The notes under the pieces: generated by a model
What the model was told of the DNA's origin: nothing
The model's database searches: none
Seen by the model: the letters and a program-made list of their open reading frames with translations, nothing else
In this document: positions 8,180 through 16,165 of the stretch, in pieces
Layout of the letters: each line of letters starts with the position of its first letter
Numbering within the stretch: position 1 is the first letter of the stretch
DNA from: an uncultured bacterium
Lineage (GTDB): Bacteria; Myxococcota_A; Polyangia; Polyangiales; Houyiibacteriaceae
NCBI GenBank assembly: GCA_938024995.1
Contig: CALJDU010000045.1
Location: 161,453 to 225,452 of the forward strand
Length of the DNA: 64,000 nt
Direction of reading: 5' to 3'
Position numbers and translations under genes: made by a program

Positions 8180-9237
8180 TGGGTCTCCCTGTGCTCAAGT
8201 CTCTCGGCGCGCGTGGATCGACTCTCGCCGCGCCATCGGCGCAACGCGATGCGCTCCGGCGCCTCCCGATGATCGATTTCGACAAGGCCCTCGGTGACGC
8301 CTCGCTGCCGTCGCTCCGCCCGAGCGGGCTGAGCGTCCTTCAGGTGAACGTCGGCAAGATGTGCAATCAGACCTGTCGTCACTGTCACGTCGACGCGGGC
8401 CCCGACCGCCGGGAGGTGATGACGCGCCAAACGATGGAGCACTGCCTCGCGTTGATCGAGCAGGCCAAGATCTCAACCGTCGATATCACCGGTGGCGCGC
8501 CAGAGCTCAACCCCCACTTCCGTTGGTTCGTGGAGGAGTGTCGTGACCGCGGCGCGCACGTGATCGATCGCTGCAACCTCACCATCATGGAGACCCGCAG
8601 TCACCACGACCTCCCGACCTTCTTCGCCGACCACGACGTCGAGGTCGTCTGCTCGCTCCCGCACTACCGCGCGACCCACACCGATCGGCAGCGCGGGGCG
8701 GGGGTCTACGAGAAGAGCATTCGCGGGCTGCGTCGGCTCAACGAGGTCGGCTACGGCCAAGGAGACCCGAAGCGCCGCTTGGTGCTCGTCTCCAACCCTG
8801 CCGGCGCGTTCATGCCGGGGTCACAGGCTTCACTCGAGCGAGAGTGGAAGCGCGAGCTGCTCCGCAATCATGACGTGCGTTTCGATTCGCTCTTCACGAT
8901 CACGAACATGCCGATCAGTCGGTACCTCGAGTGGCTCATCGAGACAGACAACCTTGAGTCGTACATGAAGAAGTTGGTCGGCGCGTTCAACCCGCTCGCG
9001 GTCAGCGGAGTGATGTGCAAGGAGATGGTCTCCGTTGGCTGGGACGGCCGCGTCTTTGACTGCGACTTCAACCAGATGCTCGAGATGGAGGCGCGCGCGC
9101 TGGGGGCCGGGGGCGAGACCATGACGATCGCGAGCTTCGACGTGGAGACGTTCCTGGCGCGCGAGATCGCGACGGACCGACACTGCTTTGGTTGCACCGC
9201 GGGTTCCGGCAGCAGCTGCGGCGGCACAACCACCTGA
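8179..9237 (+). CDS. arsS: Radical SAM protein ArsS (arsenosugar biosynthesis type)
   Basis: 352 residues. The radical SAM cluster motif is C62-NQT-C66-RH-C69, followed by the family stretches VDITGGAPELNPHF, IDRCNLTIM and CSLPHYRATHTDRQRG. A Cys-rich C-terminal region carries VMCKEM, WDGRVFDCDFNQML and the tail CFGCTAGSGSSCGG. ArsS acts after arsenic methylation in arsenosugar synthesis, supplying a deoxyadenosyl group; many homologues are selenoproteins, while this one has cysteine throughout. No ArsM methyltransferase is visible nearby. The stop codon lies inside the first unit of a 15-bp tandem repeat. ATG at 8179 overlaps the upstream stop. Confidence 0.92.
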   Translation: MGLPVLKSLGARGSTLAAPSAQRDALRRLPMIDFDKALGDASLPSLRPSGLSVLQVNVGKMCNQTCRHCHVDAGPDRREVMTRQTMEHCLALIEQAKISTVDITGGAPELNPHFRWFVEECRDRGAHVIDRCNLTIMETRSHHDLPTFFADHDVEVVCSLPHYRATHTDRQRGAGVYEKSIRGLRRLNEVGYGQGDPKRRLVLVSNPAGAFMPGSQASLEREWKRELLRNHDVRFDSLFTITNMPISRYLEWLIETDNLESYMKKLVGAFNPLAVSGVMCKEMVSVGWDGRVFDCDFNQMLEMEARALGAGGETMTIASFDVETFLAREIATDRHCFGCTAGSGSSCGGTTT

Positions 9238-9380
9238 ACCGCGGCCACCTGAACCGCCATCACCTGAACCGCCATCACCTGAACCGCGGCCACCTGAACC
9301 GCCATCACCTGAACCGCGGCCACCTGAGCCGCCATCACCTGAACCGCGACCTGAACCGCGACACTTGAATCGCGACCACG
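9231..9380. repeat. 15-bp minisatellite, eight units plus degenerate tail
   Basis: Eight direct units of CACCTGAACCGC followed by GGC or CAT run from 9231 to 9350 with one substitution (CACCTGAGCC in unit 7) and GAC ending unit 8; a decayed tail continues to about 9380. GGC- and CAT-ended units alternate in places, indicating growth by multi-unit duplication. The array begins before the arsS stop and fills most of the space to the next gene. Confidence 0.95.
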
Positions 9381-9436
9381 GCACCAGGGGACGGCCGCGG
9401 TTGATCGTCGGCGGGCCTTTGCGCCATGCTCCCGAC

Positions 9437-10348
9437 GTGAACCGACCTCAGCGGCTGCTCTTGTTGTCTCTCCTCGCCTCCCTCACGGCTTGCGGGAGCA
9501 CGACCGCTCCTGTCGAGGTCGCTCCGCTGCCAGCCGATGTCCCGCAGCCGCAAGCGCTCGCGATGGAGGGCGGGGACCGGGTGACCTTTGCGCGAACTCA
9601 GCTCGCCGAGGGCACCTCAATGACCCTGCGTGGCGGCGCCTGCCGTGATGTGTTCGTGTTTCTTGAGAGCGGTTCTGTTGTCGTTGAGGGGGAAGAGCGG
9701 CCACTGCGACCGGATGACGCCGCGCGGCTCACCGAGGTGACCGAGGTTCGCGCGCTCGCGCCCTCGGACCTGGTGATCGCGTACGTATTTGATCCCGCAG
9801 GCGGGACCGCGGCGCGCGGTGCCTTGTCCGCGCCAGGCTGCACCGCGCTCCCGACTGACAACCTGGTGCGCTGTGACTTCGGCGCGCTCGAGGAGCATCG
9901 AGTCGCCGAGGGCAAGCTCGCGGTTCGAATTCTCTTTGACGCCGACAACGGCGCCAGGCTGGGCGCGCTCTCGCTCCTCGCCGGCGCTCCTGACCTCGCC
10001 GTCGGGAGCCACGCACACGAGAGCTCCGTCGAGGCGCTCTACATCCTGTCGGGCAGCGGCGAGATGACGATTGGAGACCGCCAGCTCACGATCGGTCCCG
10101 GCGTTGTCGCCTATGTTCCGGAGAACACGCTGCACGACCTCAGGCCCGCGGGGACGACTCCGCTCCGCGCGATTCAGATCTACGCGGGACCGGGCCCCGA
10201 GCAACGCTTCCGCGCGGGCCCGACGGTCGTGGCGCCGTCCTCCCCCGCCGAGACCGGTGGTGCACCTTCGAGCTCCTTTGGAGCGCAACAACACGTGGAG
10301 ACGAGCGTGACCGGCGATGAGGGCGCCGAAGAGGAGGTCGCGCAATGA
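9437..10348 (+). CDS. Cupin-domain lipoprotein
   Basis: 303 residues. A lipoprotein signal (RPQRLLLLSLLASLTAC, lipobox LTAC) begins at GTG 9437. The frame is open further upstream through the minisatellite but would encode only Pro/Glu repeats, so that start is rejected. The C-terminal half is a cupin barrel: GSHAHESSVEALYILSGSGE (motif 1 with two His and one Glu) and VAYVPENTLHDLRPAG (motif 2 with one His), so a metal site is complete. A weaker cupin-like copy lies in the N-terminal half (RDVFVFLESGSVVVEGEERP), suggesting a bicupin. It overlaps the following dehydrogenase-like gene by four bases (ATGA). The ligand or substrate is unknown. Confidence 0.88.
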   Translation: MNRPQRLLLLSLLASLTACGSTTAPVEVAPLPADVPQPQALAMEGGDRVTFARTQLAEGTSMTLRGGACRDVFVFLESGSVVVEGEERPLRPDDAARLTEVTEVRALAPSDLVIAYVFDPAGGTAARGALSAPGCTALPTDNLVRCDFGALEEHRVAEGKLAVRILFDADNGARLGALSLLAGAPDLAVGSHAHESSVEALYILSGSGEMTIGDRQLTIGPGVVAYVPENTLHDLRPAGTTPLRAIQIYAGPGPEQRFRAGPTVVAPSSPAETGGAPSSSFGAQQHVETSVTGDEGAEEEVAQ

Positions 10349-11274
10349 ACTTTCAACTTGAGGGAGACGCCCGCGACGTCCAAGAGATGGTGCGGGAGTT
10401 CGCGCGACGTGCGCTCCGTGAAGGCGCGGTCGAGCGAGACGAGCAGGGCGCGCTGGACGTTCCGAAGGTCGCCGCGCTGGTAGAGCTCGGCCTCAGCGGG
10501 ATCGTGATTCCGGAAGCGCGCGGTGGGCTCGGCCTCGGCGCGACCAGCTACGTCGCGGCGGTGGAAGAGCTCGCCCGCGAGGACGGTTCGCTGGCTCTGG
10601 TGATCGCGATGATGGCGGGCCCGGCGGCGGCGGCGTTGTCGACCGATGAAGCGGCGCAGCGAGCGCTGGCGGAGGGGGCGCTTGTCTCATGGTCGGCTGA
10701 CGGTGCGCTCGCCGCGGTCGCGACGCATGCCGCTCATTTCGTGGTCGGAGATGAGCTCTCTGCGAGCGCGGAGGTGACACCGGTCGCGACGCTCTCCTGT
10801 CCCGCGGCCGGTCGTGGAGACGTCGCGCTCACCGGCGCGTCGCGGCTTGAAGGAGCGACCACCCGGGCGCGACCGTGGGCCGACCTTGGGCTCGCTGCGT
10901 TCGCGTTGGGACGCGCCGAGTCGGCGTTCGAGGCCGCGGTCGCATACGCCAAAGAGCGTCGTCAGTTTCGACGACCGATCGCGGACTTTCAGGCGATCCA
11001 GTGGAAGCTCGCCGACGCACGAGTGGGGCTGGACGCCGCGCGGGTCGCGACCTCGCGTGCGGCCCACGAACTCAGCGCGGTGAACGCCGCGACCGCGCGG
11101 CTGTTGGCGGCGGAGGCGGCGCAGGCGGCTTGTGACCACGCGCTTCAGGTCCACGGCGGCTACGGCTACACGCTGGAGTATCCGGTGGCGCGCGCGCTTC
11201 GTGACCTCAGCGTGGCGCGCTCCGAAAGCGCGCGACTTCGTTCCGTGATCGCAGAGCCGCTCGTCGCGCTCTAG
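10345..11274 (+). CDS. Shortened acyl-CoA dehydrogenase homologue
   Basis: 309 residues against about 380 in the family. The N-terminal helical domain is recognisable (LVELGLSGIVIPEARGGLG, VAAVEELAREDGSLAL) and so is the C-terminal FAD-binding domain (KERRQFRRPIADFQAIQWK, LQVHGGYGYTLEYPVARAL, RDL). The middle beta-barrel domain is reduced to roughly 50-60 residues, and the stretch that normally reads IYEGT, holding the catalytic base in most family members, is replaced by ARSESAR. It may bind flavin without classical dehydrogenation, or use another residue. It overlaps the cupin lipoprotein gene by four bases, so the two are co-translated. Confidence 0.85.
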   Translation: MNFQLEGDARDVQEMVREFARRALREGAVERDEQGALDVPKVAALVELGLSGIVIPEARGGLGLGATSYVAAVEELAREDGSLALVIAMMAGPAAAALSTDEAAQRALAEGALVSWSADGALAAVATHAAHFVVGDELSASAEVTPVATLSCPAAGRGDVALTGASRLEGATTRARPWADLGLAAFALGRAESAFEAAVAYAKERRQFRRPIADFQAIQWKLADARVGLDAARVATSRAAHELSAVNAATARLLAAEAAQAACDHALQVHGGYGYTLEYPVARALRDLSVARSESARLRSVIAEPLVAL

Positions 11275-11283
11275 CAAGCTGAA

Positions 11284-12429
11284 CTACCGGCGGTGGTAGG
11301 TGCAGCCGCTCCCCTCGCGGAGAACCTCCGCGCGAATCGGGACGACGCCTTCTTCTTCCATTTCCAAGAGCTGGGCGGCGGCCTTGGAGAGGTCGAGGAT
11401 CCGTCCGCGGTTTCCGAACGGGCCGCGGTCGTTGATCCGGACGATGACGCTCTGGTCGGTGTCGACGCGGACCACGCGGACGACGGTACAGAACGGAAGG
11501 TCGCGGCTCGCGGCGGTGCGATCCGTGAGGTTGTAGGTCTCGCCGTTGGCGGTGAGGTTCCCGGCGAGCGAGTCGTGATAGAAGCTCGCCTGCCCGGTGA
11601 GTACGCGAACGGGGGGGACGTTCAGGGTCTCTGGAGCGGGAGCGGGACCTTCGGCGAACTCGCCGCTCGTCTCGGGGGCGGGTGGCGGCGCGGCCGGAGT
11701 TGTGTCCGGAGTCGTCTCGGTCGTCGCGGTGGTCTGTGTCGACGCTGTCGTCACGGTTGTGACACGCGCCGGAGCGCTTCGCGTCGTCGTCGCTGGGGTC
11801 GTCGCTGGGGTCGTGCGCGTCGTCGTCGTCTCCGCCTCCGCCGTTCGCGTGATCGCAGGAGCGGCGGTTCGCGTGGTCGTGGTCGTCGTGGTGCGCGCCG
11901 GAGCGGGCGTCGTGCGCGTCGTCTGGGTCGTCGTGACCGTTGCCGTTGGCGTCGTGCGGGGGGGCGTCGTCCGGGGCGGCGTAGGCGCAGGTGCGGGGGG
12001 CGTACGCGTCGTGGTTGTGGTCCGGGCAATCGGCGTCGGCGCGGGCTCGGGTGTGGTTCGCGTTGTCGTGCGCGCGGGAGCGGGGGCTTGTCGCGTCACG
12101 ATCGTTCGCTGCACGACCGGAGGCGTGGGCGGCTCCGCCGCGACGGGAGCAGGTGCGGGGGCGGGTGCGGGTGCGGTTTGCGCCGTCTCGACCGTCTCAA
12201 CCGTCTCGACCGTCTCGACCGTCTCGACGACCGGAGCTTCGGCTGTCGAGGTGGTCGTCGTCAGCTGCGGACGGATCGGCGCTGACTCGCCCCACGGCAT
12301 CGCTTCGTCACCGTAGGTCGCGGGATGGGTCACCGCGCCGCAGCCGAAGAGCGACAGCACGAGCAGCAGCAGAAGCGAGAGCCCCGCGGCGTGGTTCGCG
12401 GGAAGGAGAAAGGGTCGGACGTTGTTCAT
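11284..12429 (-). CDS. rlpA: RlpA-like double-psi beta-barrel lipoprotein
   Basis: 381 residues. A lipoprotein signal ends at LFGC (about residue 30). A ~230-residue linker of Thr/Pro/Ala/Arg low complexity includes a tandem V-E-T run (~70-85). The C-terminal RlpA domain (about 275-375) has GQASFYHDSLAGNLTANGE, LTDRTAASRDLPFCTVVRV, VRINDRGPFGNRGR and ILDLSKAAAQLL. RlpA proteins are septal or outer-membrane lytic transglycosylases acting on denuded glycan; the Asp of the RINDRGPF motif is present. The long linker would let the domain reach peptidoglycan from the outer membrane. The ATG overlaps the stop of the upstream cytochrome gene (ATGA). The domain is clear; the enzymatic role in this organism is inferred. 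Confidence 0.9.
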   Translation of the reverse strand: MNNVRPFLLPANHAAGLSLLLLLVLSLFGCGAVTHPATYGDEAMPWGESAPIRPQLTTTTSTAEAPVVETVETVETVETVETAQTAPAPAPAPAPVAAEPPTPPVVQRTIVTRQAPAPARTTTRTTPEPAPTPIARTTTTTRTPPAPAPTPPRTTPPRTTPTATVTTTQTTRTTPAPARTTTTTTTRTAAPAITRTAEAETTTTRTTPATTPATTTRSAPARVTTVTTASTQTTATTETTPDTTPAAPPPAPETSGEFAEGPAPAPETLNVPPVRVLTGQASFYHDSLAGNLTANGETYNLTDRTAASRDLPFCTVVRVVRVDTDQSVIVRINDRGPFGNRGRILDLSKAAAQLLEMEEEGVVPIRAEVLREGSGCTYHRR

Positions 12430-13970
12430 GGCGTTTCCTCAGGTAGCCCGTGGCCGGGCACAACCACGAGTCGCATGTACGCCTCGTAGTTGAATCGATC
12501 ACTGTGTTCTTCGTTGTGGCAGCCGGTGCAGGTGCGCTCGGTGGTCTCGCGCTGAATGGCGCCGCTCTCGGGCGCTTCGGCGTGCGCGCTGCCAGGACCA
12601 TGGCAGGTCTCGCAGCCGACGTTTTGGAGCGCGGTCCCGAGGTGGTGCGTGACCGTGGATCCACCTGGGCGTTCGTACCCCGTGACGTGGCATCCGACGC
12701 ACTCCAAATGAAACTGCTTGTTGCGCTCGGTCAGGGTTGAGTAGGCGTGACCGTGCGGGTGTCCATTCCACCAGCGCGCCGCGCTCTCATGGCATGAGCT
12801 GCAGCGCGCGTTGCCGACGTAGTGAGGCTCGCCCTCGCGAGGCGGTGGCGGAGCGCGGTCGGCGAACGCCTCTCGGTTGTGTTCGTTGACCTGGACGTCA
12901 TACGCCTCGATCCGTGTTCGCGCGCTAGGGTCTCGTGGCGCGTCAGGGTCGAGGTCGATGCGCTCGGCCGAGAAGGCGTTGCCCGAGATCGCCCGCGGCG
13001 TTTCGAGCGAGGTGAGGTCACGCTGAAAGCGAGCCAGCCGCGCGCGCTGGGACGCGAGGTCCGCTTCGTCACGACCCTCCGCCTCCCATTCGCGGAGCTG
13101 TGCTTCAAGCTCGGCGATGTCCGCTTCAAGCGTCGCGCGCTCATTTGCTTGGGACCACGCGCTGACGTTGGCGAACGTGCCCGGCGACGTCCGCCACACA
13201 TCCACGACGAGCAGGCCCTGTCCCTGACGCCCCGCGTGAAAGAGCCAACCATCGTCAGTCTCTTGCGGCGCGATCGCCTCTTCGCGATCGAGACCGGCCT
13301 GAAGAACGAAGTCGGCGCGAAGGGAACGCGCGAAGCGGCGGGTGCCGACGGAGAGCGCCAAGGTCAGGTCCGCGGTGGGCAGCTCGGGGGTCCGCGTCTC
13401 GAGACCGTCTCGCTGAAGGTCAGCGTCCGCAGTGATCCGCAGCTGGAGATCGCCGAGCGGCTTCATGATGGACGAGGCGAACATCGAAGGGGAGGCGTCA
13501 CGGGTCGTGAACAGCAGCGGCAGCTCGTGTTCTTGTGCGAGCGCACGAAGAGAATCAAGCCCGCGATCGAGATCGTGTGGACCGACCGCGATCGCGTCGA
13601 CCTCAAGCTCGTGAAGAATCTGCGCGATGAGATCGGCCCGAAGCGACTCTTGACGGTCGTTTTGCAGACCATGGTTGTCGTGCCCGTCTGAGTACAGGAG
13701 GTCTCCCGCGACGACGAACGCCATGGGGATCCCGGTCTCCCGAAGCGCTCGAACGCGCGCTGCCATGCGGTCGATCCCTCCGAGTGGACGGCTCGTGCAG
13801 CCACAAGGCTCAAGGTATCCAGCCAGGTCGGTCAACGCGACGAGCCGAAATTGCGGGGCTGGACGGTCCGGGGTGCCCGTCACATCCGTCGCGTCCGTGC
13901 CGCAGCTCTGACAGCCTGTGATCGCGAACGCGATGAGGACGAACAGGAGCGGGATCAGGGGAAAACGCAT
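12426..13970 (-). CDS. Phosphoesterase-like / tetrahaem cytochrome c lipoprotein
   Basis: 514 residues with a lipoprotein signal (lipobox ITGC). The N-terminal half resembles the metallophosphoesterase/5'-nucleotidase fold (LTDLAGYLEPCGC, GGIDRMAARV, VVAGDLLYSD, AIAVGPHDLDRG), although the metal ligands are atypical. A coiled-coil segment rich in Glu and Arg (~270-320) follows. The C-terminal ~140 residues contain four CxxCH haem sites, CSSCH, CVGCH, CETCH and CTGCH, in a cytochrome c554-like arrangement with extra His residues for sixth ligands. This implies an electron carrier facing the periplasm or cell surface. ATG at 13970 gives a normal n-region; a GTG 18 bases upstream is possible. 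It is co-transcribed with the RlpA-like gene. Confidence 0.88.
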   Translation of the reverse strand: MRFPLIPLLFVLIAFAITGCQSCGTDATDVTGTPDRPAPQFRLVALTDLAGYLEPCGCTSRPLGGIDRMAARVRALRETGIPMAFVVAGDLLYSDGHDNHGLQNDRQESLRADLIAQILHELEVDAIAVGPHDLDRGLDSLRALAQEHELPLLFTTRDASPSMFASSIMKPLGDLQLRITADADLQRDGLETRTPELPTADLTLALSVGTRRFARSLRADFVLQAGLDREEAIAPQETDDGWLFHAGRQGQGLLVVDVWRTSPGTFANVSAWSQANERATLEADIAELEAQLREWEAEGRDEADLASQRARLARFQRDLTSLETPRAISGNAFSAERIDLDPDAPRDPSARTRIEAYDVQVNEHNREAFADRAPPPPREGEPHYVGNARCSSCHESAARWWNGHPHGHAYSTLTERNKQFHLECVGCHVTGYERPGGSTVTHHLGTALQNVGCETCHGPGSAHAEAPESGAIQRETTERTCTGCHNEEHSDRFNYEAYMRLVVVPGHGLPEETP

Positions 13971-14025
13971 CGCGGTGGGTTGTAGCACTCGAAAAGAGCC
14001 GTGCAGGGTGGGGGGTGTCCTCCAC

Positions 14026-14054
14026 TTGACGCGGCAAAACGCGGGAGCTAGTTT
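14026..14054 (+). promoter_or_regulatory. Predicted sigma-70-type promoter for the rpsP operon
   Basis: TTGACG (14026-14031), 17-base spacer, TAGTTT (14049-14054). It lies about 100 bases upstream of rpsP. The leader then contains ACCC-GGC-GGGT followed by six T (about 14070-14086), which could act as a weak attenuator. Confidence 0.6.
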
Positions 14055-14152
14055 CCGCCACCCTCGCCCACCCGGCGGGTTTTTTCGAGTTTTCGGGAAG
14101 CCACACAGAGCGACCCGCGCCTTCGGGCGGATTGGTTTAAGAAGGATATCTC

Positions 14153-14572
14153 ATGGTTAAGGTTCGACTCGCGCGACGTGGCGCCAAGAAGCGCCCCTTT
14201 TATCACCTCGTCGTCACCGACAAGGAGAACCCGCGTGACGGAAGCTTCATCGAGCAGATCGGGATCTACGATCCCAGTCGCCCGATCACGGAGGCCCGCG
14301 TTAACCACCAGCGCCTCTCCTACTGGGTCGGTGTGGGCGCGAAGATGTCCGACCGCGTGAGGAAGGTCGTCAAGATGCACGCGAAGGAAGTCGGCACGCA
14401 GCCGATGGACTACCGTCAGAAGTACGTCCCGAAGACCGCCGCCGCGACCACCAAGTCCATCACCGAGGCTGTTGTCGCCGGTGAAGCGACCGCGCCCGCC
14501 GAGGCCGCTCCGGAGGCGCCCGCCGCTCCCGAAGCCACTCCTGACGCGACCACCGAGACCGTCGAAGCGTGA
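14153..14572 (+). CDS. rpsP: 30S ribosomal protein S16
   Basis: 139 residues. Residues 1-80 are a standard S16 (MVKVRLARRGAKKRPFYHL, DGSFIEQIGIYDP, LSYWVGVGAKMSDRV). A ~50-residue Ala/Pro/Glu/Thr-rich tail follows, an extension seen in several high-GC lineages. The ATG has a strong GAAGGA Shine-Dalgarno sequence. It is the first gene of a translation cluster (rpsP-khpA-rimM-trmD) and its stop overlaps the GTG of khpA. Confidence 0.97.
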   Translation: MVKVRLARRGAKKRPFYHLVVTDKENPRDGSFIEQIGIYDPSRPITEARVNHQRLSYWVGVGAKMSDRVRKVVKMHAKEVGTQPMDYRQKYVPKTAAATTKSITEAVVAGEATAPAEAAPEAPAAPEATPDATTETVEA

Positions 14573-14820
14573 GTGACGTCGTAGATCGGATGCGCGAACT
14601 CGTCGCGTTCCTCGCGCGGTCGTTGGTCGACGAGCCCGACTCCGTCGAGGTGACCGTCGTCGAAGCCGACCGCGCGACGATCTACGAACTCTCCGTTGCC
14701 CCCGACGATCTCGGAAAAGTGATCGGACGGGAGGGGCGCACCGCACGCGCGATTCGACAGCTGCTCGTTGTGGGCAGCGCGGACGCGAACAAGCGCCCCA
14801 TTCTCGACATCCTCGAGTGA
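14569..14820 (+). CDS. khpA: KH-domain RNA-binding protein KhpA
   Basis: 83 residues, a single KH domain with the RNA-binding loop VIGREGRTARAIRQL (GxxG as GREG) and the usual C-terminal KRPILDIL. KhpA binds RNA with low specificity and sits between rpsP and rimM in many bacteria. The GTG start lies within the rpsP stop (GTGA), giving translational coupling. No anomaly seen. Confidence 0.95.
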   Translation: MSDVVDRMRELVAFLARSLVDEPDSVEVTVVEADRATIYELSVAPDDLGKVIGREGRTARAIRQLLVVGSADANKRPILDILE

Positions 14821-14864
14821 GCACGCCGTGACGCTTCATCGCGTCCCGCGCTCGGTCAACGTTC

Positions 14865-15386
14865 ATGCCTGACGACGAAGCTTCTGAGCAGATCGCCGTC
14901 GGCGTGATCAGTAAGCCCCACGGCGTCCGTGGGGAGGTCCGCATTCATCCGTACAACGCGGACTCGGACCTGCTTGTGGGCTTCAAGAAGGTGACCTTGA
15001 AGCCTGAGAACGGGCCTGCCCGTGACGTGACGATCAAAGCGTCTCGCGGGCCGAAGTTCTATCGTGCCCGACTCGGCGGCGTCGACTCTCGCGAAGCTGC
15101 TGAAGAGCTACGCGGCACCGAGGTGCTGGTCCCGCGTAGCGAGCTGCCGGAGGTCGAAGAGGGGGAGTTTTACCTCGTCGATCTTCACGGCCTCGTCGTT
15201 TGGTGTGACGGCGAAGAGGTCGGCGTCGTGAAGGACACCGTCGAGTATCCCTCGGCGGCGTGCGCGGTGGTTCAGTTTCGAGATGGGGTGCGCGAGATGC
15301 CGCTGCTGGAGCAGTGGATCGCGGACATCGATCTCGACGCCGGGAAGCTCCACCTGCACGGCTTTGATGATGTGCCGACGCGTTGA
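14865..15386 (+). CDS. rimM: Ribosome maturation factor RimM
   Basis: 173 residues. The N-terminal RimM domain reads VGVISKPHGVRGEVRIHPYN and the C-terminal PRC-barrel reads EFYLVDLHGLVVW, then MPLLEQWIADID. It assists 16S rRNA processing and 30S maturation by binding S19. The usual order rimM-trmD after rpsP-khpA is kept. ATG at 14865 is 44 bases after the khpA stop. Confidence 0.96.
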   Translation: MPDDEASEQIAVGVISKPHGVRGEVRIHPYNADSDLLVGFKKVTLKPENGPARDVTIKASRGPKFYRARLGGVDSREAAEELRGTEVLVPRSELPEVEEGEFYLVDLHGLVVWCDGEEVGVVKDTVEYPSAACAVVQFRDGVREMPLLEQWIADIDLDAGKLHLHGFDDVPTR

Positions 15387-15412
15387 ACCGATCGGCGGAG
15401 CGGAGGTGACGC

Positions 15413-16165
15413 GTGCGCTTTGAAATCGTCACGCTCTTCCCGGAGATCCTCGCCGCGGCCGAGGTCGGTTTGCTCAAGAAAGCGATTGAGCGCGATCACG
15501 TTCAGCTCATCGCCAAGAACCCGCGCGACCACACCACCGACCGACATCGCAGCGTGGACGACGCTCCATACGGAGGCGGGAGCGGGATGGTCATGATGCC
15601 GGGGCCGCTCGTATCGTCGCTGGAGGCGCTCGACGCGGATCGCGCCGGCCCGAGCCACAAAGTGCTCCTCACGCCCCAAGGCACGCCCTTTACGCAAGCC
15701 ATCGCGGAGCGACTCGTGACACAACCCGCGCTCACCTTGGTTTGCGGTCGCTACGAAGGTTTTGACGAGCGCGTCCGGCCGCATGTCGACGAGGAGCTGT
15801 CGCTCGGTGACTTCGTTCTCTTGGGCGGCGAGATCGCGGCGCTCACGATCATCGAGGCGACCGCGCGCTTGCTCCCTGGCGTGCTGGGGAACGCGGACTC
15901 CGCGATTGAAGAGTCGCACTCAAGCGGCCTGCTGGAGTACCCGCAGTACACGCGACCGAAGGTGTTTCGAGACGAAGAGGTCCCCGCGATTCTCCTCTCG
16001 GGTCACCACGCTGCGATCGCGAAGTGGCGCCGCGAACAAGCGCTTGTCCGCACGAAGACGCGACGCCCGGACCTTCTTGAGCGCGCGTCGTTGACCAATG
16101 AAGACAAACGGTTTCTCCGCGAGCTCGCCGAGGCCAATCGAACCCATGAGGAGCCGGAGTCATGA
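15413..16165 (+). CDS. trmD: tRNA (guanine-37-N1) methyltransferase TrmD
   Basis: 250 residues. The SPOUT fold with trefoil knot is recognisable from RFEIVTLFPEIL, DDAPYGGGSGMVM, LVCGRYEGFDERV, LSLGDFVLLGGEIAAL and GVLGNADSA. It methylates G37 of tRNAs reading CNN codons, preventing frameshifting. The start is GTG at 15413. It overlaps the following SPOUT gene by four bases. Confidence 0.97.
   Translation: MRFEIVTLFPEILAAAEVGLLKKAIERDHVQLIAKNPRDHTTDRHRSVDDAPYGGGSGMVMMPGPLVSSLEALDADRAGPSHKVLLTPQGTPFTQAIAERLVTQPALTLVCGRYEGFDERVRPHVDEELSLGDFVLLGGEIAALTIIEATARLLPGVLGNADSAIEESHSSGLLEYPQYTRPKVFRDEEVPAILLSGHHAAIAKWRREQALVRTKTRRPDLLERASLTNEDKRFLRELAEANRTHEEPES

Noticed and set aside
9235..9237. TGA of arsS as selenocysteine
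   Set aside because: The family's C-terminal Cys motif is complete before it, and read-through would meet another TGA every 15 bases.
9231..9350. CRISPR array or pentapeptide-repeat protein (frame reading HLNRG/HLNRH)
   Set aside because: Units are contiguous 15-mers with no spacers, and the pentapeptide frame has no plausible start and stops within 20 bases after the array.
9188..9436. Upstream extension of the cupin lipoprotein with Pro-Glu-Pro repeats
   Set aside because: It is only the translation of the 15-bp minisatellite; a good lipoprotein signal starts at GTG 9437.
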